Origin: Gammaproteobacteria bacterium
Lineage (GTDB): Bacteria > Pseudomonadota > Gammaproteobacteria > Pseudomonadales > Pseudohongiellaceae
Assembly: GCA_008081045.1 (NCBI GenBank)
Contig: VMDC01000003.1
Span: 1-64,000 of the forward strand
Direction of reading: 5' to 3'
Length of the DNA stretch: 64,000 nucleotides
Shown here: positions 9,177 to 20,425 of the stretch, piece by piece
How positions within the stretch are numbered: the stretch's first letter is position 1
Layout of the letters: each line of letters starts with the position of its first letter
Program-made: the position numbers and the translations under genes
Notes under the pieces: generated by a model
Seen by the model: the letters and a program-made list of their open reading frames with translations, nothing else
The model's database searches: none
What the model was told of the DNA's origin: nothing

Positions 9177-10640
9177 TCAGACGTATGTCGAAATAGCCTC
9201 GATCAGATCAATGACAGGCGCAGGGTAGATTCCCAATCCAAGCAGTAGCAGGGACAGGCACAGAACAACACCGTAAGATCCGAAACTAAGCTCAGGAGAC
9301 ATCGTCGACTGGTCTGGGCTAACAGCCGGCTCAAGCATCCGGTAAATGATCCGCAGATAATAATAGAGACCGATACCACTACCCACGATTAATGCCGCCA
9401 GAAGTGGCCACAGCGCCGCTTCAACGCCCGCAAAAAACAAGTAAAACTTACCAATAAAACCCACAGTCAGCGGAATACCGGCAAGCGAGAGCAACATTGC
9501 GGTGAACACCGCAGCCAACAGCGGCTGCCTCCAGAACAGACCGCGATAGTCGTCAATGGTGTCGCGTTCACAGTCGCTTCGGGAGACCATTGACGTCACG
9601 CCGAAAGCGCCCAGCGACATGATTATGTAGGCGACAAGATAAAAGCTGATCGCCTCTATCCCGACGCGGCCCTCGACGTAATAGCTCGCGACCACCGCAA
9701 TCAGCAGATAGCCCATATGTGCAATAGAAGAATAGGCCAGAAGTCGCTTCACGTTCTGCTGCAGCAGTGCCAGCAAGTTACCTGCAAGGATCGAAAGTAC
9801 CGCTAGGAAAGATAGAACTGTCAGTATTCCCGCCAGGGCCAGTGCTTCGGAAATTTCCACAAAGCGGAGCAGCACCACAAAAACGGCAGCTTTGCCAATC
9901 GTCGCCAAATAGGTCGTGGCAGGCATCGGAGCTCCCTCATAAACGTCCGGGGTCCACATGTGGAAAGGCGCCAGTGACAGTTTAAATGCGAGCCCGGCGG
10001 TAATCAGCAGCAGTCCGACAACAGAAAAACCGTTCCCGAGACTCGACTCTGATAAATCTGTCAGACTGGCAAAGGCCAGAGTGCCCGTTTGCCCGTAAAT
10101 AAGCGCCATACCGAACAGCAGAAATCCAGATGCGGCAGCGGAGAGAACCAGGTACTTCACCGACGCCTCCAATGGATATTTATCGGCCTTTTGGGAATGT
10201 ACCGTGTACGCCACCATGCCATATAGCGACATACTCAGTGTCTCCAGCCCCAGCAAGGCGCTGACGAAGTGATTGCTGCTCACCAGCACAACCGCTCCGA
10301 CAGTTGCAACGCCTAGCAGCAGGAAGTATTCCTCACGATCGTCATCCAGTCCTTCCAGATACGGATAGCTCAGCACCGCAATGAACATGGCGCTCAGGCA
10401 GATTACTGCTGTAAAAAACAAAGAATACGGATCGACAATTAGCAGCGGAGTGACCTGCTGATTGGTGCCCGGCATCAGCGTCACTGCGCTCAAGGCAGCA
10501 AGCAACAGGCCCGCAACGGTGATAAACGCTGTTACCGGATAGTTACGACCAACAGCGACAGCAGACATCGCAAGCACCGCCGTGCCGGTCAGCACCAACA
10601 CAGGCAAGATCAGAAACAGATCGGCTATTGTTATTGTCAT
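9177..10640 (-). CDS. nuoN: NADH-quinone oxidoreductase subunit N
   Basis: This is one of the three Mrp-antiporter-like membrane subunits of complex I, forming a proton channel in the membrane arm. The 487-residue, highly hydrophobic protein (about 14 membrane segments) has the conserved GLETLSMSLYGMVA segment with the functional glutamate, the FKLSLAPFHMWTPDVYEGAP motif typical of NuoN, and KRLLAYSSIAHMGY. Its start overlaps the end of nuoM by 4 bases. It is the last canonical nuo gene, followed after 49 bases by the RnfG-like gene. Confidence 0.97.
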   Translation of the reverse strand: MTITIADLFLILPVLVLTGTAVLAMSAVAVGRNYPVTAFITVAGLLLAALSAVTLMPGTNQQVTPLLIVDPYSLFFTAVICLSAMFIAVLSYPYLEGLDDDREEYFLLLGVATVGAVVLVSSNHFVSALLGLETLSMSLYGMVAYTVHSQKADKYPLEASVKYLVLSAAASGFLLFGMALIYGQTGTLAFASLTDLSESSLGNGFSVVGLLLITAGLAFKLSLAPFHMWTPDVYEGAPMPATTYLATIGKAAVFVVLLRFVEISEALALAGILTVLSFLAVLSILAGNLLALLQQNVKRLLAYSSIAHMGYLLIAVVASYYVEGRVGIEAISFYLVAYIIMSLGAFGVTSMVSRSDCERDTIDDYRGLFWRQPLLAAVFTAMLLSLAGIPLTVGFIGKFYLFFAGVEAALWPLLAALIVGSGIGLYYYLRIIYRMLEPAVSPDQSTMSPELSFGSYGVVLCLSLLLLGLGIYPAPVIDLIEAISTYV

Positions 10641-12139
10641 AATCCACCTTCTAGAGAGGTCACCAGCGTCTGCGCGGATTCTGACAACAGCTGTGCCAGC
10701 ACGGGCTCAGACATGCTCAAGAAAGTCTGAGGGTATAACCCCATCCACACCAAACCAATCATCATAGCGGCAAAGTACAGCATCTCCCGACGGCTTAGAT
10801 CAGTGAGATGTGAATCATCAAAGCCCCTGTTGTTATATTCACCCTGAAACACTTTCTGTAATACCCACAGAGAATAGACCGATGCCAGAATAAGGCCGAA
10901 TGCAGCCACAACGGTCAGCGTGACATTGGCTTGAAAAGCCCCGATAAGGGCCAGAAATTCACCAATGAAGTTTCCTAGCCCGGGCATACCGAGCGCAGCC
11001 ACCGAGAAAAATATCGCCACGGCGGTCATCTTCGGCACTTTAGGCCAGAACCCGCCCATGTCAGGCATATTTCGGGTGTGAATCCGATGTTGTAGGCCTC
11101 CGGCAAGCATGAATAACGCCGCTGCGCTCAACCCATGCGCCAACATCGTCATAACGGCACCCTGAAGTGCCTGCTCATTCCAGGCATAGATACCGAGCGT
11201 CACGAAGCCCATATGACTCACACTGGTGTAGGCTATGAGCCGTTTGATGTCATCTTGCGCAAACGCTACTTTAGCGCAATACAGGATACTCACTGCCGCC
11301 AGCGTCATAGCGACAGGAGCGAAGGCCATCGAAGCCTCGGGAAACAGCGGCACTGCAAATCGGATCAAACCGTATGCTCCCGTCTTCAGGAGCACACCAG
11401 CCAATATGACACTGCCCGCGGTGGGCGCCTGACTGTGCGCATCCGGCAACCAGGAATGGAAAGGCATGCTGGGCAACTTGGTCGAAAAGGAAATAAAGAA
11501 GCCCAGCATCACCCACATGCCCATCTCACCGGTAAGGCTGACATTGAGCAAGTCATGATAGTTAAAACTCAGCGAACCAAGCTGGAGGTAATGAAAATAA
11601 GCCAGTACCAAAATTGATACCAGCATCATCATTCCTGTCACCTGAGTGAAGATAAAGAACTTCATCGCGGCGTAATTCTTATTCTCATGCCCCCATATAG
11701 CGATAATCAGATACATGGGTATCAGCATGACTTCCCAGAAGAAGAAGAACAGAAACAAATCCAGCGCAGTGAACACTCCGACCACACCGGCCAGCGTCCA
11801 CAGCAGGTTGAAATAGAAAAAGCCCGGCCTTTCCTGCACTTCATCCCAGGCCGCACCAATGGCAACTACTCCCAAAAAGGCCGTAAGCATAAGCAGAAGA
11901 ACACTCAAGCCATCGGCAGCAAGATAAAACGAGATACCAAAACGGGAAATCCAAGGCGCCTCGAATACAGCCACCCACGTTGAAGTGCCCTCAGCGCCCA
12001 AAAGAGAAAACATCAGCGCAAAATCGAGGAGAACTGTGAGTAGAGCAATGAGCCTGGGCAAATCCGGATTGAATCGCTCAGACAGCCAACATGCCAGACC
12101 ACCGACAAACAGAACCGCAATAAGTGTGACCAGAATCAT
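10637..12139 (-). CDS. nuoM: NADH-quinone oxidoreductase subunit M
   Basis: This antiporter-like proton-channel subunit of complex I has 500 residues from the chosen ATG at 12139. A longer reading from 12199 exists, but the chosen ATG overlaps the nuoL stop as ATGA and gives the normal hydrophobic N-terminus MILVTLIAVL. Visible motifs are FFFWEVMLIPMYL with the key glutamate, KLPSMPFHSWLPDAHSQAP and KRLIAYTSVSHMGFV. It overlaps nuoN by 4 bases, so L, M and N are translationally linked. Confidence 0.96.
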   Translation of the reverse strand: MILVTLIAVLFVGGLACWLSERFNPDLPRLIALLTVLLDFALMFSLLGAEGTSTWVAVFEAPWISRFGISFYLAADGLSVLLLMLTAFLGVVAIGAAWDEVQERPGFFYFNLLWTLAGVVGVFTALDLFLFFFFWEVMLIPMYLIIAIWGHENKNYAAMKFFIFTQVTGMMMLVSILVLAYFHYLQLGSLSFNYHDLLNVSLTGEMGMWVMLGFFISFSTKLPSMPFHSWLPDAHSQAPTAGSVILAGVLLKTGAYGLIRFAVPLFPEASMAFAPVAMTLAAVSILYCAKVAFAQDDIKRLIAYTSVSHMGFVTLGIYAWNEQALQGAVMTMLAHGLSAAALFMLAGGLQHRIHTRNMPDMGGFWPKVPKMTAVAIFFSVAALGMPGLGNFIGEFLALIGAFQANVTLTVVAAFGLILASVYSLWVLQKVFQGEYNNRGFDDSHLTDLSRREMLYFAAMMIGLVWMGLYPQTFLSMSEPVLAQLLSESAQTLVTSLEGGL

Positions 12140-13989
12140 AGAATGGCTCCTAATGACACCATCACAACCAGACCGCCTGCTACGGTCAGTGCATACCAAC
12201 GTAAGGAACCGGTTTGCGACTTAACGATGAGCGCGTTGGCCGCTTGCGAAACGGAGACAATCAACGCATAGAAACTGTCAATAATGTCCTTGCGATTCAC
12301 CCGCGCAAGAAACAGGAACGGACTGACAAGCACCGCGTTATACAGGGTATCGAAGCCCCAGCCGCCAAACCAGAATGCGTGCAGCTTCTTAGCCAAAGCG
12401 CTTGCCATCAACTTCTCAACAGAGAAGGTTTTCGACATGAAGAACAGATAGCTGATGGCGATTCCCAACAGAGGTACCGCAATCATGATGCCATGTATCA
12501 ATCCGCTGACATGGTGCTCGCCATGCGCTTCCCCATGGTTGAATACCGCGTCCAGCGGAACATGGATAAATCCCCCAGCCAGCGCGAGAATCATCAAGAG
12601 TATCAGGGGACCATTCATGTGCCACCCCCCTACTTCTTTCTCGGGCGGGTGTTCTGCCTGACTGTCGCCGAAGAAGACAATGAAGAACAGACGGAACGTA
12701 TAGATTCCGGTAAAGAATGCTCCAACCACGCCTCCCAGCCAGAACCAGAACCCGACTCCCTCCAATTCAAGCGCACCGAGCAGGATTTCATCCTTGCTGA
12801 AATAACCTGAAGTGTAAGGAAAGGCGGTCAAAGCCAGGCTGCCAATCAGGAAAGAGAAAAAGGAAACCGGCAGCGCTTTGCGCAGGCCTCCCATTTTAAA
12901 TATGTTCTGTTCATGATGCAGGCTCAGGATTACTGTACCTGAGGCAAGGAACAACAAGGCCTTGAAAAAGGCATGGGTCATCAAGTGGAAAATCGCAGCA
13001 GACCAGGCTCCGACTCCAAGCCCCAGAAACATGTAACCAATTTGACTGACCGTGGAATAGGCGAGGATGCGCTTGATGTCCGATTGTGTCATTGCCGTAA
13101 AACCGGACAACAGCAGCGTGATCAGGCCAATCAGCGCCACCAACAATTGCACTGAAGGCGCCATTTCAAACAGCGGATGCGTCCGGGCGATAAGATATAC
13201 ACCGGCGGTCACCATGGTCGCCGCATGGATAAGGGCACTTATTGGCGTGGGTCCGGCCATTGCGTCTGGCAGCCATGTCTGGAGCGGGAGTTGCGCTGAT
13301 TTGCCAACTGCACCACCCAGCAGCAAAAGGGACGCCGCGACGGCGAAGCCTGAACCTACTGACCACTGCATTTCTGCGGCGTGCAGCATATCCTGAATGT
13401 TCAGAGTTCCCAGCTGGGCGAACAACAGGAACAGCCCGATCGCCATCGACGTGTCCCCGACTCGAGTCACCACAAAAGCCTTTCTGGCGGCATAGCCATT
13501 CGCCGGATTGGTGTACCAAAATCCGATAAGCAAATACGAGCACAATCCCACGCCTTCCCAGCCGAGATAGAGCAACACCAGATTGTCACCCAGAACCAGC
13601 ATCAGCATCGCCGATACGAACAGGTTCATATAGGAGAAAAAACGCGCAAAGCTGGGGTCGTCTGACATGTAGCCGGTTGCGTAGAGATGAATCAGAAAGC
13701 CTACGCCGGTAATGATCAGCATCATCACCATGGATAAGCCATCCAGATAAAAGGTAAAGCCCGGGTTAAATCCGCCAACCGACATCCAGACCCACGCTTC
13801 ATAGGTAAAGTGTTCCAGCCCGGAATTCAGGAATTCAGATGCCACAAGCGCTGCCACGGCAAAAGAGAGACCGATTGATCCCGCGCCTATCGGGCCTGCG
13901 ATTTGCTTGGGAAGCCGACCGCCCGTGAGCACAAGGGCAAGAAAGCCAAGCAGCGGAAACGTCGGAAGGAGCCAAATTAGTTCAAGCAT
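12136..13989 (-). CDS. nuoL: NADH-quinone oxidoreductase subunit L
   Basis: This is the distal antiporter-like subunit of the complex I membrane arm, 617 residues, including the long C-terminal region that forms the lateral helix. Motifs include YLGWEGVGLCSYLLIGFWY, SAQLPLQTWLPDAMAGPTP and KRILAYSTVSQIGYM. A His-rich loop (HGEAHGEHH) lies around residue 480 and is part of a variable segment in this family. The gene starts 11 bases after nuoK and overlaps nuoM by 4 bases. Confidence 0.97.
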   Translation of the reverse strand: MLELIWLLPTFPLLGFLALVLTGGRLPKQIAGPIGAGSIGLSFAVAALVASEFLNSGLEHFTYEAWVWMSVGGFNPGFTFYLDGLSMVMMLIITGVGFLIHLYATGYMSDDPSFARFFSYMNLFVSAMLMLVLGDNLVLLYLGWEGVGLCSYLLIGFWYTNPANGYAARKAFVVTRVGDTSMAIGLFLLFAQLGTLNIQDMLHAAEMQWSVGSGFAVAASLLLLGGAVGKSAQLPLQTWLPDAMAGPTPISALIHAATMVTAGVYLIARTHPLFEMAPSVQLLVALIGLITLLLSGFTAMTQSDIKRILAYSTVSQIGYMFLGLGVGAWSAAIFHLMTHAFFKALLFLASGTVILSLHHEQNIFKMGGLRKALPVSFFSFLIGSLALTAFPYTSGYFSKDEILLGALELEGVGFWFWLGGVVGAFFTGIYTFRLFFIVFFGDSQAEHPPEKEVGGWHMNGPLILLMILALAGGFIHVPLDAVFNHGEAHGEHHVSGLIHGIMIAVPLLGIAISYLFFMSKTFSVEKLMASALAKKLHAFWFGGWGFDTLYNAVLVSPFLFLARVNRKDIIDSFYALIVSVSQAANALIVKSQTGSLRWYALTVAGGLVVMVSLGAIL

Positions 13990-14000
13990 AATCCCGGCCT

Positions 14001-14309
14001 CTACCCCTTCATCTCACTCAGTACGTTGATATCAACGGTTTGAAATCGCCTGAACATCTGAATGATAAGCCCGAGCCCGACCGCTACTTCTGCCGCAGCC
14101 AGCGTCAGAATCATCAGGAACATCACCTGCCCTTCCGCATGCCCCCAGCGCGCAGCCGCAACAATAAATGCCAGCCCGCTGGCATTCAGCATGATTTCCA
14201 GCGACATCAGGACGAATACAACATTCCGTCGCGTCAACACTCCAATCAGGCCTAGGCAGAATAAAATCCCCGCCAAAATAAAGCCGTGCTCTACCGGTAT
14301 AGTTTCCAT
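14001..14309 (-). CDS. nuoK: NADH-quinone oxidoreductase subunit K
   Basis: This is a small three-helix complex I subunit (102 residues) that contributes to proton translocation near the quinone site. The conserved glutamates are visible in helix 2 ([17 protein letters not shown]) and helix 3 ([15 protein letters not shown]). The length is standard for NuoK. It lies 59 bases after nuoJ and 11 bases before nuoL. Confidence 0.96.
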   Translation of the reverse strand: METIPVEHGFILAGILFCLGLIGVLTRRNVVFVLMSLEIMLNASGLAFIVAAARWGHAEGQVMFLMILTLAAAEVAVGLGLIIQMFRRFQTVDINVLSEMKG

Positions 14310-14368
14310 TGATCGTGATTACTCTTGCCCTGTTCCCTAATAATTTTTCTTCTCTGTGCCGGTATGCG

Positions 14369-14851
14369 CTATCGCTTCGCGAGATGATAGGCAGACACCA
14401 GGCCTGCAAGCAGCAGAATGGACGCCAGCTCAACCGCCAGCACATAAGGGCCGAATAACAAGGCACTCACCTCCATCACCCCTACCCGCGTTACCGCCAT
14501 ATCCTGATCTACCTGGGACAAGACATTAAGCAGCTGACCCAGGAGCAGCGCAGACATAACTCCTGGGGCAAGGAACATGCGCCCTGTAAGCCATCCCTTT
14601 TCCTGGTCCCGAGTATGTTGTCCCAAGTTGAGCATCATAATCACAAAGAGGAACAGCACGAGTATGGCACCGGCGTAAACGATTGCCTCAAGCACTGCGG
14701 CAAAAGGCGCTCCCAGCACATAAAAAATAACCGCCACCGCCAGCAGGGACAGAATCAGATAAAGTAAGGCATGCACAATGTTGGTTTGCACAATAACGGC
14801 GAACGTTGCAATGATTGCGATGGCTCCCGCCAAGTAAAACAGTAAGGTCAC
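14369..14851 (-). CDS. nuoJ: NADH-quinone oxidoreductase subunit J
   Basis: NuoJ is a five-helix complex I membrane subunit. The 160-residue protein has the typical [20 protein letters not shown] and the [21 protein letters not shown] segment, whose conserved tyrosine/glycine region forms the pi-bulge helix in NuoJ/ND6. Its start overlaps nuoI by 4 bases. The C-terminus is short compared with the E. coli protein (184 residues) but includes all the core helices. Confidence 0.96.
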   Translation of the reverse strand: MTLLFYLAGAIAIIATFAVIVQTNIVHALLYLILSLLAVAVIFYVLGAPFAAVLEAIVYAGAILVLFLFVIMMLNLGQHTRDQEKGWLTGRMFLAPGVMSALLLGQLLNVLSQVDQDMAVTRVGVMEVSALLFGPYVLAVELASILLLAGLVSAYHLAKR

Positions 14852-15387
14852 GGCATCAGACTCCTTACGTTGACAGGCTTGGCTTCATTGAGCGCCTCAC
14901 CCTTGTCCTTCCCGCTGATCTGCTTTCCAGCGACGCGGTAAAAATTGTAGTCGTGATATTTGCCGCAGCCACTGATTAACAGGTCTTCCTTTTCCCAGAC
15001 CATGTCCTGGCGGACATACTCAGCCATTTCAAAATCCGGGGTAAGCTGAATCGCATTGGTGGGGCAGGCCTCTTCACAAAAGCCGCACATGATGCAGCGC
15101 GAAAAATTGATTCGGAAAAATTCGGGATACCACCGACCGTCCTCCATTTCTCCTTTCTGAAGAGCGATACAATCAACGGGGCAGGCAACAGCGCACAAGT
15201 TACACGCAACACAGCGCTCTTCCCCATCGGGATCGCGACTCAGAATGATACGCCCTCGCCACCGGGGAAACATGTAAGGCTGCTGGTCAGGATATTCAAC
15301 TGTATCCGCTTTCACAAACAGCTTTTTGAAAACGCCCCAAAGCGTCACGACCTGACTTAACAAGGTATCTTTGATTAACGAATACAT
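14848..15387 (-). CDS. nuoI: NADH-quinone oxidoreductase subunit I
   Basis: NuoI carries the two [4Fe-4S] clusters N6a and N6b, which pass electrons towards NuoB and the quinone. The 179-residue protein has two ferredoxin motifs, [15 protein letters not shown] and [12 protein letters not shown], each of the CxxCxxCxxxCP form. The N-terminal helix ([22 protein letters not shown]) is the membrane-surface segment of the family. It is 23 bases downstream of nuoH and overlaps nuoJ by 4 bases. Confidence 0.97.
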   Translation of the reverse strand: MYSLIKDTLLSQVVTLWGVFKKLFVKADTVEYPDQQPYMFPRWRGRIILSRDPDGEERCVACNLCAVACPVDCIALQKGEMEDGRWYPEFFRINFSRCIMCGFCEEACPTNAIQLTPDFEMAEYVRQDMVWEKEDLLISGCGKYHDYNFYRVAGKQISGKDKGEALNEAKPVNVRSLMP

Positions 15388-15410
15388 TTTCTCGATCCAA
15401 GCCTTCCGAA

Positions 15411-16364
15411 TTAATTACTCAGGATGACCGCGCCGGTAACAAGCAGATTGATCAGCGACAGCGGTAACAGAAAGAGCCAGCCGTAGGACATGAGCTGGTC
15501 GTACCGAGGTCTAGGAATCGCCGCCCGCAATAAAATAAAAAACGCAATGAAAACACCTGACTTCAGGGCGAACCAGACGACCGGAGGCAAAAAGCCCGGA
15601 CCCATCCAACCACCAAAGAAGAGTACGGTTATCAGCGAAGACACCAACACAAGCCCGAGATACTCGCCGACAAAAAACATACCGAACTTCATGCCTGAAT
15701 ACTCAGTGTGGTATCCGGCGCAAATCTCCTGTTCAGCCTCGGGAATATCAAAAGGCAGGCGATGGCTTTCAGCGACCCCTGCTATGAGAAAAATCACGAA
15801 ACCGACGAATTGCGGGACCACGAACCACATCCCTTCCTGCGCCTCGACAATCGTGCGGAGATTGAAGCTGCCAGAGAGCGCGACAACACCGAGCAGGGAG
15901 ATCCCCATGAAGACTTCATAGCTCACCATCTGAGCCGCTGCCCGTAAACTGCCCAGCAAGGCATACTTGTTGTCTGAGGAAAGCCCGCCAAGCATCACGC
16001 TATAGGCACCCAGAGAGGCCATCGCCAAGATAAAGAGTACACCGATATTAGATTCGATAATGCCGATATTTGGCGCGAAGGGTATGACAGCGAAGCTCAA
16101 CAGAATCACTGTCATGATGATCGCAGGCGCAATAACGAAACTGACGCGATCTGCGAAAGGTGGCACCCAGTCCTCTTTCGTGAAGATCTTAATCATGTCA
16201 GCGACAACCTGCAGCAGCCCGAAAGGACCGACCCGGTTGGGGCCCAGACGCTCCTGCCAGAAGCTGAGCAATCGCCGCTCAACCCAGATTAACATGGCGG
16301 CAACGACGATGACCGTGCCCAGAATGAGCCCTATTGTGAGTCCTGAACCGACTTCCAACGCCAT
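15411..16364 (-). CDS. nuoH: NADH-quinone oxidoreductase subunit H
   Basis: NuoH is the membrane subunit that helps build the quinone-binding chamber at the junction with NuoB/NuoCD. The 317-residue protein has the family's [19 protein letters not shown], the acidic-loop segment [23 protein letters not shown] and about eight membrane segments. The start chosen is the ATG at 16364, two bases after the nuoG stop, preceded by a GAGGAG ribosome site about 10 bases upstream. A start at 16385 would lengthen it by 7 residues and overlap nuoG. Confidence 0.96.
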   Translation of the reverse strand: MALEVGSGLTIGLILGTVIVVAAMLIWVERRLLSFWQERLGPNRVGPFGLLQVVADMIKIFTKEDWVPPFADRVSFVIAPAIIMTVILLSFAVIPFAPNIGIIESNIGVLFILAMASLGAYSVMLGGLSSDNKYALLGSLRAAAQMVSYEVFMGISLLGVVALSGSFNLRTIVEAQEGMWFVVPQFVGFVIFLIAGVAESHRLPFDIPEAEQEICAGYHTEYSGMKFGMFFVGEYLGLVLVSSLITVLFFGGWMGPGFLPPVVWFALKSGVFIAFFILLRAAIPRPRYDQLMSYGWLFLLPLSLINLLVTGAVILSN

Positions 16365-16366
16365 GG

Positions 16367-19081
16367 CTAATAGCTCTCCTCGCACAAGTCGCTGACAATA
16401 AGGCCGCTCAGGCCCTTGCCTGGCAACGACTCACTGGTTTTCGTCAGACTTACTGCCCCCGCCAAATCGTGAGGATTGATCTGCGCCCCACAGTGCACTA
16501 CGCAGCTGCCTTCTGAGATTTTCTCACGAATACAGGCGACCGCCACAGCCCCCCCATTAAGCGCCACCGCATCACCGTGACTAATTTCCAGTCTCGCTGC
16601 ATCGGCCGGCGCCAGGGCCACATACGCATCTGTCATCCGTTTCTGAATGGCGGGAGAGCGAGCTGACAGCTCTTCACTGCCAAAAATTTGAAACGCCAGA
16701 GACAGGGTCAACCGGTCAGAAGTGCTGGCATCCTCACCCCTGCTCGCTTGAAACGGCACGCCTGACTCTGTCTTTTCGGCAAGCAAGAGGGTGCCGGTAT
16801 GCCCTTGTTTCAGCTCACCATTAACCTCTTCCTGAAACTTACTGATTGACTGATTAGAATTCCAGCTGGGCGCCCAGGTCGATCCAAGAATTGAAGCATC
16901 CTTCATCGCCGGCATTCCCTCCATCGAGAAAGCCATAACCGACTCGTTATCTACCGGCTGCTTGGGTTCATGGACGTTGCGGTTAGCAATCATCGCCGTA
17001 CGCCCGCTGTATCGATGGGATTGTCTGGGGATTTTCAGCCCGGCGACAAATTGCGTAAGGCGCGGAACCAGGCCGTCGAGCGACCCAAAGCCCTCGGCTT
17101 CATCGCTACAGTCTTTGATTATGCTGTTGATATCTGCATCGCCATTGGTGAGCCACTTCCACCCCGGCCTCGCATCGGTGGCGCTCTGATGAACCTGAAA
17201 GCTGAGCTGCGCTCTGCTTTCATAATTTACATAGGTCGACTCCTGCTCTGAAAAAGCAGTCACCGGAAATACATGCGTGGCTTTCGCTGTTGTGGCGTTG
17301 CGCATCTGATCCAGAACGACCACAGTTTCCGCGCGTGCTAGCGCGTTATCTACGTCGGCCGTCGGTGCCCGGCGATACAGATCAGTTTCCAGCACGATCA
17401 TTCCCGGAACTTCACCACTGGCACAGCGCTTCAGTGCAGCACCCAACTCCTGTTCGGGGCCAACCAACAGTTCGAGACCCATCGTGTTGGCTTCCGGGAG
17501 CATCAGGGCCAGATGCGAAGGCTCGTCCCCGCTTAAAGCGCGGGCGATATTGGCCGCAGCCTGAACCATTTCAATGCTGCCATTGCTGGAGCCAGAGATA
17601 ATCAGCGGACGTTTAGCATTGCTGAGCGCCTCGACCGCCTCGAGCAGCAGTTTCTGCTGCTGTTCGGTCAGGCCCGCTGGCGTGCCACCTTCAAGCGCCT
17701 CGGCCACCGCAAAGGCGAAATTCGCCTGCTCGGCGCAGGATCCGATGAATGTTTGCTGCGCCACGTCATCGAGACGGGATGCAGCATTACTCAGAATAAA
17801 AAGCGGGCTGCGCTCCTGCTGCGCCAGTTCGCGAACCGCTGCATCTTGCCATACAGGTATGTTGTTCTGCTCAGCCAGCTCACTGGCCTTGTTCCGCACA
17901 CTCTGACGAACCGCGAGGGCTATCCGTGGGGCAGTGTTTGTGATGTCTTCCCCAATAATAAATACTGCATCTGCCTGCTCAATTTCCCGCACGCTGGGAG
18001 AATGAAAAGCCTTGTCTTTGTGCAACTTCAATATCAGCTGGTTAACTGCATGCTCGTCGTCAGCGATACCCGGATAAAAATTAGCCTCACCCACAAGCTG
18101 TCGTAGTGCATAGTTTGACTCATTGCTGCTGCGGGGAGATCCGATACCGATGACTTCGCCGTCCGCCAGTTTGCTGAAAAGCGCGTCTATCTCCTCATCT
18201 GACATTTCTTTACTGTCGCCGTCGAGGACCTGCGCGGGGGACTGAACCCGCTCTTCGCCATTAACGTACTCCCAGCCGAACCGGCCCCGGTCGCAGATGA
18301 AGTAACCGTTTACCTCGCTGTTATAACGATTGACGACTCGGCGCAAACTGCCATAGCGCTCTCCCGGAGTAATGTTGCAGCCTGCCGAGCACCCGGTGCA
18401 GATACTTGGCGCAGTCTGCAGATCCCACTTGCGCGTGTACGCCTGCGAGAAAACCTTATCGGTGAAAACACCTGTTGGGCATACTTCAACAAGGTTGCCG
18501 CTGAATTCGTTCTCCAGCGTGCCTTCTTCGTGACGACCGAAATACGTGTGATGATGTGACGCCTGCGCAGAGAGATCCGTTCCACCCGCATAATCATCAT
18601 AAAACCGAACGCAGCGGTAGCAGGTAATGCAGCGATTCATTTCATGACTGATGAACGGACCCAGATACTGATTGTGGTGGGTGACTTTTTTCTTGTCATA
18701 GCGCCGGTAGTTGTGACCGGACATCAATGTCATATCCTGAAGATGACATTCTCCTCCTTCTTCACAGACCGGACAGTCATGAGGATGGCTAATCATCAGG
18801 CTTTCGATGACACGCTCGCGCATATCATGGGCCTGCTCATCAGCGATGGAAATCCGAGCCCCGTCGCTGGCAGGCGTCATGCAGGCCATGACGATGGTAC
18901 CCTTCTCGTCGTTTTCATCCCGGTACTGTTTGACGGCACACTGACGACAGGCTCCGACAGAACCCATACACGGATGCCAACAAAAATAAGGCAGGTCAAG
19001 CCCCAGGGACAGACATTCCTGCAACAGATTGTTATTGGGATTTACTTCGTACTCATTCCCATCGACAACAATTTTTGCCAT
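16367..19081 (-). CDS. nuoG: NADH-quinone oxidoreductase subunit G
   Basis: NuoG is the large Fe-S subunit of the peripheral arm (904 residues). Cysteines for N1b are in the first 70 residues ([17 protein letters not shown]); N5 ligands are in [16 protein letters not shown]4 ligands are in CITCYRC with the later CPTGVF. The CTGCSAGC motif near residue 225 and a later cysteine (ICDRGRFGW) match the extra N7 cluster found in E. coli-type NuoG. The rest is a molybdopterin-oxidoreductase-like fold without a cofactor. It follows nuoF by 24 bases. Confidence 0.97.
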   Translation of the reverse strand: MAKIVVDGNEYEVNPNNNLLQECLSLGLDLPYFCWHPCMGSVGACRQCAVKQYRDENDEKGTIVMACMTPASDGARISIADEQAHDMRERVIESLMISHPHDCPVCEEGGECHLQDMTLMSGHNYRRYDKKKVTHHNQYLGPFISHEMNRCITCYRCVRFYDDYAGGTDLSAQASHHHTYFGRHEEGTLENEFSGNLVEVCPTGVFTDKVFSQAYTRKWDLQTAPSICTGCSAGCNITPGERYGSLRRVVNRYNSEVNGYFICDRGRFGWEYVNGEERVQSPAQVLDGDSKEMSDEEIDALFSKLADGEVIGIGSPRSSNESNYALRQLVGEANFYPGIADDEHAVNQLILKLHKDKAFHSPSVREIEQADAVFIIGEDITNTAPRIALAVRQSVRNKASELAEQNNIPVWQDAAVRELAQQERSPLFILSNAASRLDDVAQQTFIGSCAEQANFAFAVAEALEGGTPAGLTEQQQKLLLEAVEALSNAKRPLIISGSSNGSIEMVQAAANIARALSGDEPSHLALMLPEANTMGLELLVGPEQELGAALKRCASGEVPGMIVLETDLYRRAPTADVDNALARAETVVVLDQMRNATTAKATHVFPVTAFSEQESTYVNYESRAQLSFQVHQSATDARPGWKWLTNGDADINSIIKDCSDEAEGFGSLDGLVPRLTQFVAGLKIPRQSHRYSGRTAMIANRNVHEPKQPVDNESVMAFSMEGMPAMKDASILGSTWAPSWNSNQSISKFQEEVNGELKQGHTGTLLLAEKTESGVPFQASRGEDASTSDRLTLSLAFQIFGSEELSARSPAIQKRMTDAYVALAPADAARLEISHGDAVALNGGAVAVACIREKISEGSCVVHCGAQINPHDLAGAVSLTKTSESLPGKGLSGLIVSDLCEESY

Positions 19082-19105
19082 CTAGCTTAACTCCAGCCCC
19101 CAAAC

Positions 19106-20389
19106 TCAGTTTTTATAGGTACAACGCTTTTGCTTAATATGTTCTTTGAAGTCATCCTCAAAGTACTTGAGACCACTTCCCAGAGGCGCAGTAGCACCGG
19201 GAGCGAGAGCACAAAACGTGCGACCGGGCCCCATGTACTCAACCTGTTCTTTGAGGATATTCAGATCTTTTTCGCTACCCCGCCCCGCTTCGAAATCCCG
19301 GAATATTGCATCCACCCACGGCAACCCGTCGCGACAGGGCGTACAGAAACCACAGGACTCATGGGCAAAAAACTTCATGAGATTACCGATCATTCCGACC
19401 GGGCAGGTCTGATCGTCAAGCACGATCATGGTACCGGTAGCCAGTCTGCTTCCCCCTTTCTGGGAGATTTCATCGTAATCGAGCGCGAGGTCGAGGTGCT
19501 CAGGCAACATAAAGTCGGTCGAGCCACCACCGGGTAAAAATGCCTTCAAGCCAAGACCGTCCTGCATACCGCCCGCCTTGTCCTCGAGCAGTTCCCGGAT
19601 AGTCACTCCAAGCGGCATCTCCCAGACCCCGGGATTTTTCACCCGACCGCTGACGCCGAACATCTTGGTGCCGGCGTCGGCACCCTTGCCCAATCCCTGA
19701 TACCAGTCGATACCGTATGTGATGATGCCGGGCAAGTTACACAGCGTTTCAACGTTATTTACGATGGTGGGCTTACCCCACAGACCGCTTACCTGCGGGA
19801 ACGGAGGCTTTGCGCGAGGGTTGGCCCGTTTGCCTTCCAGAGCATTCAGCAAAGCGGTTTCTTCCCCGCAAATGTAGCGACCCGCACTGGTGTGCAGGAT
19901 GATATCCAAGTCGTATCCTGTGCCGAGGATGTTGCTCCCGAGATAACCTTTCTCGTACGCCTCAGCGATCGCCTTTTTGAGTGTTTTTACCGAACCGTGA
20001 TACTCACCGCGCAAAAATATGTAAGCTTTGCTGGCGCCAATTGCGTAAGCGCTGATTATCATCCCTTCAAGGAGCAGGTGAGGGTCGCCCTCCATCAAGA
20101 GACGGTCCTTGAAGGTTCCCGGTTCCATCTCATCTGCATTCACCACGAGGTACTTTTGCTGTGGTGACGACTCACCCTGCGGCACAAAACTCCATTTAAG
20201 CCCGGTCGGAAACCCCGCCCCTCCACGCCCTTTAAGACCCGACGACTTAATCGTTTCCAGAACATCCGCAGCACTCATCCCGGCTGCGATCTTGTGTAGA
20301 GACTGATAACCGTCGTTTGCCTCGTAGGCGCCGATATCCAGCGGCGGCCGTGACATGTCGATATTCTTTGTTAGCGGATTAGAAACCAA
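19106..20389 (-). CDS. nuoF: NADH-quinone oxidoreductase subunit F
   Basis: NuoF binds NADH and FMN and holds cluster N3. The 427-residue protein shows the glycine-rich FMN/NADH site GRGGAGFPTGLKWSF at about residues 53-67, the GAYICGEETALLN-type segment (here GRYICGEETALLNALEG), and the C-terminal [4Fe-4S] motif ESCGFCTPCRDG followed by a distant Cys (RTFCALAPGA). It is 36 bases after nuoE, and the E-F-G order is standard. Confidence 0.97.
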   Translation of the reverse strand: MVSNPLTKNIDMSRPPLDIGAYEANDGYQSLHKIAAGMSAADVLETIKSSGLKGRGGAGFPTGLKWSFVPQGESSPQQKYLVVNADEMEPGTFKDRLLMEGDPHLLLEGMIISAYAIGASKAYIFLRGEYHGSVKTLKKAIAEAYEKGYLGSNILGTGYDLDIILHTSAGRYICGEETALLNALEGKRANPRAKPPFPQVSGLWGKPTIVNNVETLCNLPGIITYGIDWYQGLGKGADAGTKMFGVSGRVKNPGVWEMPLGVTIRELLEDKAGGMQDGLGLKAFLPGGGSTDFMLPEHLDLALDYDEISQKGGSRLATGTMIVLDDQTCPVGMIGNLMKFFAHESCGFCTPCRDGLPWVDAIFRDFEAGRGSEKDLNILKEQVEYMGPGRTFCALAPGATAPLGSGLKYFEDDFKEHIKQKRCTYKN

Positions 20390-20425
20390 TTTACTGCCCA
20401 GTTACTCTGTTTCGATTCAAGGGTG